A stretch of DNA of 27,289 bases, from NCBI GenBank assembly GCA_033717875.1, contig JADDKJ010000042.1, positions 1 through 27,289 of the forward strand. The letters are read 5' to 3'. Shown here piece after piece: positions 22,201 through 27,289 of the stretch. How positions within the stretch are numbered: position 1 is the stretch's first letter; each line of letters opens with the position of its first letter. A program made the translations under genes and the position numbers. The notes beneath the pieces are model-generated. The model was not told the DNA's origin. It ran no database searches and worked only from the letters and a program-made list of their open reading frames with translations. The stretch is from SBBG01 sp033717875 (lineage in GTDB: Bacteria > Pseudomonadota > Gammaproteobacteria > Ga0077554 > Ga007554).

Positions 22201-23078
22201 AGTGGCGCTCCTGATAATGAGGTTTGATCGGCGATCAATTTTCGGAGCGCCGGCATAAATTTGTTGTGCTTCTGTACTTGCCTAAGAATAGCCATGCCAA
22301 CGCAGTATTTTGAGCAACGCTTGGTTGGATGCTGGTGCAATCCTCTCAATATCTTGTCTGCGATACCGTTTCCATTGGCGGATTTTGTTTCGACGATAAA
22401 GGTGTTTTCATCAACAGCGTGTGATATGTCAGTTCCTGAAAACGCCAAATTAAAGTCAATGGTCATTCGTTCGCCACCGTCCTTGGCCACTAAAGTGACT
22501 CTCTGGTAGAAAACCTCAATCGCAGGCGTGAGAGCATAATCAAAATCGCGCTCATAGAGGTCACGGTAGGAGGAATGAATGTGTTCCCAGGCTTTTTCGT
22601 CCAATAGTCCGTATTTGTCGACTTCATAGTTCAGCCTCTTTTTTACGGTGATGCCGCGTTTATCCTTGAGCTTGATCTCCACAAAGCATAGGTCGGCATC
22701 CGTGTATTTTCGTACCCGAACCTTGAAGCGCTGGCGGCGCCCCTGATGGTGGTCGAAATAACTGGTGTTTTTATCATCGTCGAAATAGCAGGTTTCATAA
22801 ATGAAACTTCGTTTTCCGCCGATTTCCAGTATATCGAAGTGCCGGGCCAATTCAGTGACGGCTTGGCGTAACACCGTTTCACGAATCACGTATTTGTTAT
22901 CAAGCCGTTCTAGCATCGCCGCCTTGGCGTTCAGTTGCTTGAGGCTTATCGTCTGGAATGGATTGACTAGCCATGCCTTGTTAAAAGAGGAAACCATCGA
23001 TTTCAATGTATTTTCTCTACCTCCCGGCCGGGATGGTGTTTTATTTCGCGATACCTTGTTGTTTTCGATAGTGGTCAT
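22197..23078 (-). CDS. VTC-domain polyphosphate polymerase
   Basis: 293 residues from ATG 23078; GAGGAG precedes it by 6 nt and overlaps the DUF4956 stop. After about 50 polar residues the VTC tunnel domain begins with LDNKY (Lys62). Basic strands FKVRVRKY (119-125), FVEIKLKD (133-139), Arg193 (FYQRV), Arg204 (GERMTID), ETKS (Glu230) and CSKYCVG (Lys257) follow. In order these match the substrate and metal-binding residues of yeast Vtc4 (Lys200, Arg264/266, Lys281/294, Arg361/373, Glu426, Lys458), so an active ATP-to-polyphosphate polymerase is expected. The mapping is my reading, not an alignment. It has no TM helix, so it probably docks on the co-encoded DUF4956 protein. Confidence 0.88.
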   Translation of the reverse strand: MTTIENNKVSRNKTPSRPGGRENTLKSMVSSFNKAWLVNPFQTISLKQLNAKAAMLERLDNKYVIRETVLRQAVTELARHFDILEIGGKRSFIYETCYFDDDKNTSYFDHHQGRRQRFKVRVRKYTDADLCFVEIKLKDKRGITVKKRLNYEVDKYGLLDEKAWEHIHSSYRDLYERDFDYALTPAIEVFYQRVTLVAKDGGERMTIDFNLAFSGTDISHAVDENTFIVETKSANGNGIADKILRGLHQHPTKRCSKYCVGMAILRQVQKHNKFMPALRKLIADQTSLSGAPL

Positions 23079-23088
23079 AAGAGGCTCC

Positions 23089-23673
23089 TCAATGTTTGCG
23101 GTAAAAAACATTGATGCGGGCCATCTCATTCACATAATCGAACGAGGTGATCTGGTAGTCCATCACCTCAACGCCGAGTCGCCTGGAAAGATCGGTGCGC
23201 ATGAGCGACGGATCGGAAAGCGCATGAGCGTCGATCTTATCAAGCGTGATCTTGATGCCATCGACCGAGCTCAGAATTCTGGGGTGATCGATGATGTACG
23301 CGCCGAGCAGCACGAGCGCGGTGACGGTGGCGACAAACGGAATCGTTGTGCCGTGTACCGAGCAGATAACGGCGATGGCTACGCTACCGAAGAAATAGGT
23401 GATCTCGATTTTGGTGATCTGCTCTGAACGCAACGTGAACAAGGCAAGAATCGCGAACAGGCCGAATCCGGCGGCGATGCTGAACTCTACGCCTGAAAGA
23501 ACCGTGAGCACCGCGAAAATGAAGACATTGAACAACGCGGCCGCGGTGACCAGTTCCTTGTCGCTGTATCTCCTGTAATACATGCCGAAGATCAGCAGAA
23601 TCATGGCGGCGATGTCGATTCCGAACCTTGCAAGCAGGTCGATCAGAGTGGGTTTAATAAATTCCGATTCCAA
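23089..23673 (-). CDS. DUF4956 membrane protein
   Basis: 194 residues with five hydrophobic segments in the first 135 (about 17-33, 40-60, 64-80, 90-106, 112-128), then a soluble alpha/beta tail of about 65 residues (KITLDKIDAHAL ... VEVMDYQITSFDYVNEMARINVFYRKH). DUF4956 proteins are recurrent neighbours of VTC-domain polymerases in bacteria and are thought to be their membrane partner. The start codon is TTG at 23673, supported by AAGGAG 7 nt upstream; no in-frame ATG lies near it. The stop is 10 bp before the VTC start, inside its ribosome-binding region. Confidence 0.85.
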   Translation of the reverse strand: MESEFIKPTLIDLLARFGIDIAAMILLIFGMYYRRYSDKELVTAAALFNVFIFAVLTVLSGVEFSIAAGFGLFAILALFTLRSEQITKIEITYFFGSVAIAVICSVHGTTIPFVATVTALVLLGAYIIDHPRILSSVDGIKITLDKIDAHALSDPSLMRTDLSRRLGVEVMDYQITSFDYVNEMARINVFYRKH

Positions 23674-23716
23674 TGTTATTCTCCTTTAATTAGTATTTCC
23701 AATTAACATTATTCTC

Positions 23717-23746
23717 GAGGAGCCTCTGATGTTTCAGAGGCTCCTC
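23717..23746 (-). promoter_or_regulatory. Perfect 13-bp intergenic hairpin in the polyphosphate operon
   Basis: 23717-23729 and 23734-23746 form a perfect 13-bp stem with a 4-nt loop between the DUF3562 and DUF4956 genes. Minus-strand RNA has no U-tract after it, so it is not a classical terminator. Thirteen nucleotides of the minus strand here (23748 down to 23736) recur at the VTC ribosome-binding site (23092 down to 23080), so the hairpin's other arm can pair with that site. Confidence 0.65.
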
Positions 23747-23767
23747 AACTTGAAAAGGCGAATAGGG

Positions 23768-23989
23768 CTAATTAATCCTGGCATTCATACGCCGCAGAAT
23801 TTCCCTCGTCCTGCTTCCGGCAAGCACCTGAAGAAAGTTGTCGACTCTCGCTCCATTCTTGAGCTTTTCCAGTTCCTCGGTATAAATTTTTTCGACTTCC
23901 TCGTCCGGCACACCGTTGGCCTCCGCGATACGGTGTATGAAGTTCACGTGTCCTTTTGCTTCTTTCTTGTCGATGATGTTTCCGTTCAT
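23768..23989 (-). CDS. Small DUF3562-type helical protein
   Basis: 73 residues, strongly helical and charged: HVNFIHRIAEANGVPDEEVEKIYTEELEKLKNG, then ARVDNFLQVLAGSRTREILRRM. This is the three-helix pattern of the DUF3562 group common in proteobacteria, whose function is unknown. The GVPDEEVEKIY segment resembles a small ligand- or protein-binding bundle. GGAGG lies about 10 nt before the ATG. It sits between the glycerate kinase and DUF4956 genes with gaps of 77 and 94 bp on the same strand, so it is likely part of the same operon. Confidence 0.75.
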   Translation of the reverse strand: MNGNIIDKKEAKGHVNFIHRIAEANGVPDEEVEKIYTEELEKLKNGARVDNFLQVLAGSRTREILRRMNARIN

Positions 23990-24066
23990 GTGTTCATTCC
24001 TCCGTTATATGAAGATCTCACCGTTCCGCTTGTGGCCTCACGCTGGGCGTGCGCGCATCACTTTGT

Positions 24067-25275
24067 TTACGCCACCTCCAGCCGGGCCGTGGCTTCGTGG
24101 CGCGGCGAAAAATCGGCTTTTCGATCCAGCTTCGTACCTATCATAATCATGCGCATGGCGTGTTCCGTGCTTTCCTCTAAAAGACGGGGGGCATCTTCAA
24201 TGGCTTCGGCAAGGGTGCAGGGGGCCTCCATAATGCTCGAATAAGCATCAATACCGCATTCCAGATTGACGCAAGCATCTTTGCCAATGGTTCCCGCCAG
24301 GGTGATCACCGGTAATCCGTATTTTTTGGCGCGGCGTGCGACTTCGGCGGGAATTTTTCCGCGCGGGGTTTGAAAATCAATGGCGCCCTCCGCGGTGAAC
24401 ACCACATCGGCCTGAGCCAGCAGGCTATCGAGCTCAAGATATCGCATGACAATCTCGTAACGCGGGTGCAATCGTGCGCCGAGCAAGGCGCACAATCCCG
24501 CGCCCAAACCGCCGGAAGCGCCTCCGCCTGGCATGCCGCGCACATCGATTCCTGTCGCGTCCTTGAGTACACCGGCATAACTATCGAGCGCCGCGGCGAG
24601 ACGTTCGACGGTTTCCTGAGAGGCGCCCTTTTGCGGGCCGAACACGCGTGCCACCCCATTAGGGCCACACAACACGTTGTGCCAGTTGCACGCCACATCG
24701 ATGCGCACCTGATCAATGCGCGGATCACGATCCGAGAGATCAATCCGCGCCAGCCGGGTCAACGCCCCGCCGCCCCGGCCTATCTCCTTGCCGGTATTGT
24801 CCAGCAGGCGTATACCAAGCGCCTGTGCCATTCCTGCGCCGCCATCGTTGGTTCCGGAATCTCCGCAGCCGATCAGCAGGCGTTCCGCGCCGGCATCGAG
24901 CGCGGCCTTGATCAGTTCGCCCACACCAAAAGTGGTGGTGATCAAGGGGTCACGGCAATCTCGCGGCACCAGGCGCAACCCGGCGGCGGCGGACATTTCC
25001 AGCACCGCGGTTTTTGATCCCTTTCCGCCGAGAAAACCAAAGTGTGATTGAACAGGCTGGCCGACCGGGCCAGTGACCACGACGTTGTGCAGTGTTCCGC
25101 CGGTGGCTGCGACCAGCGCTTTAGTGAAACCTTCACCGCCATCCACCAGAGGAGCTTTCATGATTACCGCTTCGGGCAACACTCGCAGTACGCCAGCGGC
25201 GATGCAGTCCGCCACTTCATCGGCGCCCAGGCTCTCTTTAAATCCAGAGGGTGCTATCAATACGTTCAATTTCAT
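24067..25275 (-). CDS. Glycerate 2-kinase (GarK/GlxK family)
   Basis: 402 residues from ATG 25275, which has AGGAGGA at good spacing. The longer in-frame reading to 25425 overlaps the transporter gene and is rejected. The N terminus MKLNVLIAPSGFKESLGADEVADCI is the family hallmark (usually APDSFKGSLSA-like), followed by PLVDGGEGF, LIGCGDSGTNDGGAGMAQALG (the conserved glycerate/ATP loop), GGGASGGLGAGL and FTAEGAIDFQTPRGKIP. The enzyme phosphorylates D-glycerate at C2 or C3 to feed lower glycolysis. It lies 19 bp after the SLC13 transporter gene, so transported anion plus kinase suggests uptake and use of glycerate or a precursor. Confidence 0.93.
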   Translation of the reverse strand: MKLNVLIAPSGFKESLGADEVADCIAAGVLRVLPEAVIMKAPLVDGGEGFTKALVAATGGTLHNVVVTGPVGQPVQSHFGFLGGKGSKTAVLEMSAAAGLRLVPRDCRDPLITTTFGVGELIKAALDAGAERLLIGCGDSGTNDGGAGMAQALGIRLLDNTGKEIGRGGGALTRLARIDLSDRDPRIDQVRIDVACNWHNVLCGPNGVARVFGPQKGASQETVERLAAALDSYAGVLKDATGIDVRGMPGGGASGGLGAGLCALLGARLHPRYEIVMRYLELDSLLAQADVVFTAEGAIDFQTPRGKIPAEVARRAKKYGLPVITLAGTIGKDACVNLECGIDAYSSIMEAPCTLAEAIEDAPRLLEESTEHAMRMIMIGTKLDRKADFSPRHEATARLEVA

Positions 25276-25294
25276 AAACAGATCCTCCTGATGA

Positions 25295-26860
25295 TCAATC
25301 GTCATGCGCAACAACAACGACAGCCGACACTTGCGCGGGTGAAAGCGACCCTTCCGTCCATACCGGTGTTTTCTGAACCGAAGACGGATCGGGCAGAAAT
25401 TCCAGCCCAAGGTAAGGCCAAACAAAAAAGGCGAATGCGAGGATCAATATGAAATGCACCGGCAGCAGAACACTGCTCAGGCGCAGCAGATCCTGCGCGC
25501 TATAGGTGGGCGTCTCGATCTGGCCAAACATGGATACGGGTTTTGCGCTGACCATCAGCGTCAGGCAAAAACCGGCCGCCACCGTGGATATGAACGCCAG
25601 TCCCGCCGGCTGATATCCCAGCGATAAGCCCAATAAAACCACCATCGGAACGAGCACCGAGGAACGTGCGGTGCGTGAATTGATAAGCAGATGCGAGAGC
25701 AATGAAACCGCCGTGACGACAGAAACCACAAACCATGCGGAGGATGCAGTCCCATCCCGCATCGTCGTGAAGAGGTGATCCACCAGCCATTTTGCGCCCC
25801 CCGATTCGACCAGAGATTCACCTATCTCCATGGTCGCCGCCAGGAAGATCAGCAAGCTCCACTCAACTTTCTTGACTCCTTCCATGAACGAAAGAACGCC
25901 AAGCCGTGGGGCTGTCGCAAGCAAGGCTCCCACAATGGCGACGATGGTATTATTGATGCCGTGCAACGGTTCCGTGGCCCACAGCGTGACCAGCGACACA
26001 ACCAATATCAGCATATAGCGTTCCTGTGCGGAAAACGCTTTTGAATCAGATCCATCATCACGTTTTTCAAATTGGGCCGCGCTGAATTGCAAGGGCTTTC
26101 GGCGTTCTTCCTTGTTTAAAAACAGACGCAAGATCAAAAATGTCGAAAGGAAACAACTCGCCAGCGCGAATGGCAGCCCCCATACCATCCACTCCCAGAA
26201 ACCAATATGCTGTCCGGTCATGTGCAGCAGGATATCGGCAGTCACCAGGTGAGCACCCGCGCCAATCAGCGACGCTACCGCCGACAGCAATATCACAGTG
26301 GGGAAAAGCAGCGCCAACGCCTTGGTGATGCGCGCGTCGCCGATTACGGCGCTCAGCGCAATGAAGATCGGCAACATCAGTGCCGCGCGGCCCGATGTGG
26401 AAGGAATGACAAAAGCTGTGACGATAATCGCGGCGGTCAGCGCATAAAACAATTGATTTACGGAATGGGCCAGCGCGGCCACCGCCATCGTCAAGCGGCG
26501 CGCGAGACCCGATGCGTTCACGGCCGCCGCGATGATAAATGACGCGAACAGCAGCCAGATCATGGAGTCGCCCAACGCTTCGAAAAATTCGTTGGGTGCG
26601 CCAGTACCTATCACGCTGGGAATGATCGCCGCAGCCAATGCGATGTAGGTATCATTGATGGCGGTGAAGCACCATCCTAACAGCGCCAGACTGAAAACAA
26701 TGAAGGCAAGGCGTGCCTCCACTTTGAGTTCAGGTAGCCCGAACCAGATGGTGATTGTGATCACCACCGCCGCCAGACTAACGGCTATTAGCCGGTAATG
26801 TTGATGAAGCGGCCAGCTTGGATCGCCTGGAAGTTTCCTCATTCCTTGAGAAATGATCAT
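25295..26860 (-). CDS. SLC13/DASS-family anion permease
   Basis: 521 residues with about 12 hydrophobic segments in two halves. The first half has the family loop IPSTSGRAALMLPIF and the second its counterpart LINSRTARSSVLVPM. These paired Ser/Thr/Asn re-entrant loops bind carboxylate and Na+ in SLC13 transporters (citrate, succinate, sulfate). The charged cytoplasmic loop is near 245-275. The start at ATG 26860 is preceded by GGAG at 11 nt and a closer AAGGA. The neighbouring glycerate kinase gene suggests a hydroxy-acid such as glycerate or tartronate-like anion as substrate; sulfate or phosphate-related anions are not excluded. Confidence 0.85.
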   Translation of the reverse strand: MIISQGMRKLPGDPSWPLHQHYRLIAVSLAAVVITITIWFGLPELKVEARLAFIVFSLALLGWCFTAINDTYIALAAAIIPSVIGTGAPNEFFEALGDSMIWLLFASFIIAAAVNASGLARRLTMAVAALAHSVNQLFYALTAAIIVTAFVIPSTSGRAALMLPIFIALSAVIGDARITKALALLFPTVILLSAVASLIGAGAHLVTADILLHMTGQHIGFWEWMVWGLPFALASCFLSTFLILRLFLNKEERRKPLQFSAAQFEKRDDGSDSKAFSAQERYMLILVVSLVTLWATEPLHGINNTIVAIVGALLATAPRLGVLSFMEGVKKVEWSLLIFLAATMEIGESLVESGGAKWLVDHLFTTMRDGTASSAWFVVSVVTAVSLLSHLLINSRTARSSVLVPMVVLLGLSLGYQPAGLAFISTVAAGFCLTLMVSAKPVSMFGQIETPTYSAQDLLRLSSVLLPVHFILILAFAFFVWPYLGLEFLPDPSSVQKTPVWTEGSLSPAQVSAVVVVAHDD

Positions 26861-26968
26861 GTTCCTTGATTCTCCATTTTGATGCGCTAGGACACTTTAT
26901 ATTTCACGGCTTGTTCCGGATTGCTTGGTGATAGAATCTTCCTGGAGTCCCCCGTCACCGGACGCAGA

Positions 26969-27013
26969 AAAATATTTCTATTTCGTGACTAAATTGTGAC
27001 GAAATTATTACAA
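26969..27013 (-). promoter_or_regulatory. Candidate Pho box and -10 upstream of the polyphosphate/glycerate cluster
   Basis: Read on the minus strand, three 7-mers occur at exact 11-bp spacing: TTGTAAT (27013-27007), TCGTCAC (27002-26996) and TAGTCAC (26991-26985). Each is followed by a 4-nt A/T-rich spacer (AATT, AATT, GAAA). PhoB binds direct repeats of CTGTCAT with a 4-bp A/T-rich spacer, also of 11-bp period. TATTTT (26974-26969) begins 10 nt after the last unit and could be the -10, with the box in place of a -35. Each unit matches the consensus at only 4-5 of 7 positions. The rest of 26861-27097 holds the 5'-UTR and no gene. Confidence 0.45.
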
Positions 27014-27097
27014 GATAACTATTGGGTATTTCATCTATAAAACCAGCGGCCACCCTTAGATGGGTTAGGGTTTTCCCGTAGGTTGAGCGCAGAGGGC

Positions 27098-27289
27098 AGA
27101 AGTGGCCCCGGAAATCTGAACAAGCCGATAAGTGGAGAATCTGCTACCTTTTGATGGCCCTACGGGGCTTTAATATGGAGCAGAAGATGGCAAAAAGAGC
27201 GAGACGAACGCACTCAGCGGTGTTCAAGGCCAAAGTAGCGCTGGCAGCGCTGGCCGGTGACAAGACGCTGGCGGAGCTGGCGCAACGGT
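27098..27289 (+). mobile_element. Left end of an IS3-family insertion sequence (runs off the window)
   Basis: AGAAGTGGCCCCGGAAATCT (27098-27117) resembles the terminal inverted repeat typical of IS3-family elements (GTGGCCCCGGAAATCTG-like). It is followed about 70 bp later by an IS3-type orfA. The exact boundary, target duplication and right end cannot be set from this window. A small hairpin (GCCCTACGGGGC, about 27156-27167) sits just before orfA. Insertion is upstream of the Pho-like repeats and points away from them. Confidence 0.7.
27187..27289 (+). CDS. IS3-family transposase OrfA (partial, 5' end)
   Basis: 34 codons are visible: MAKRARRTHSAVFKAKVALA followed by ALAGDKTLAELAQR. This is the helix-turn-helix N terminus of IS3-family OrfA (Pfam HTH_Tnp_1-like), where the pattern HS..FKAKVAL...KGEKTLAELAQ is common. 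OrfA gives DNA binding and makes the OrfAB transposase by programmed frameshift with OrfB, which lies outside the window. GGAG lies 8-9 nt before the ATG. Whether the element is intact cannot be judged. Confidence 0.85.
   Translation, partial: MAKRARRTHSAVFKAKVALAALAGDKTLAELAQR

Noticed and set aside
22197..23129. VTC gene start at 23129
   Set aside because: It would overlap the DUF4956 gene. ATG 23078 has a strong ribosome-binding site and leaves the full VTC domain.
24067..25425. Glycerate kinase start at 25425
   Set aside because: The extra 50 residues are basic and unrelated to the family and overlap the transporter gene. ATG 25275 has AGGAGGA and begins at the conserved N terminus.
26994..27013. 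CRP/FNR-like dyad (TTGTGA...TTACAA)
   Set aside because: Only about six positions are symmetric. The 11-bp direct-repeat reading explains the same bases better.
1..27289. tRNA, rRNA or CRISPR array
   Set aside because: I saw no tRNA cloverleaf, rRNA sequence or regularly spaced direct repeats with unique spacers on either strand.

Overview
The window is about 27.3 kb of fairly GC-rich DNA from a proteobacterium. A gammaproteobacterium, or a close betaproteobacterial relative, fits best. This is inferred from the NhaR-type LysR regulator, full-length Mfd, proteobacterial HemN, short HPF, Smr protein and FixL/FixJ-like two-component pair; no rRNA or other taxonomic marker is present. Most genes are housekeeping or envelope functions, with several palindromic repeats between them and the left end of an IS3-family element at the right edge.

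Layout. 1-99 is the 3' end of an unidentified gene. A C-rich tract (G-rich on the minus strand) at 121-160 separates it from nhaR (minus strand), which diverges from a short HPF/RaiA-like ribosome factor overlapped by a small membrane-protein gene. A CaCA-type Ca2+/cation antiporter follows, convergent with mfd. Divergent from mfd is a tight three-gene envelope operon (MMPL-type RND exporter, LolA-like periplasmic protein, outer-membrane beta-barrel). Next come an Smr-domain gene (minus) and hemN (plus), with three hairpin-forming repeats around them: 11716-11756, 12376-12557 and 14082-14240.

14335-19226 is a plus-strand run of ABC transporter, alpha/beta hydrolase, sensor kinase and LuxR-type response regulator. 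It is followed by a small secreted repeat protein and a dethiobiotin-synthetase-like P-loop NTPase. Convergent to these, 22-27 kb is a minus-strand gene cluster in transcription order: SLC13-family anion transporter, glycerate 2-kinase, DUF3562 protein, DUF4956 membrane protein, VTC-domain polyphosphate polymerase, phytase-like exported beta-propeller. Upstream of it lie three 11-bp-phased direct repeats resembling a Pho box, with a -10-like hexamer 10 nt after the last one.

The most interesting system is this cluster. It looks like a bacterial VTC-type polyphosphate-synthesis module joined to anion uptake and glycerate phosphorylation, possibly under phosphate control. It also carries an intergenic hairpin whose 3' arm is perfectly complementary to the ribosome-binding region of the polymerase gene. 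Second is the family of multi-hairpin palindromic repeats (14082-14240, 11716-11756, possible remnant near 21238), where two copies differ by a base-pair change that keeps the stem. Function assignments rest on motif reading only; no database search was possible.
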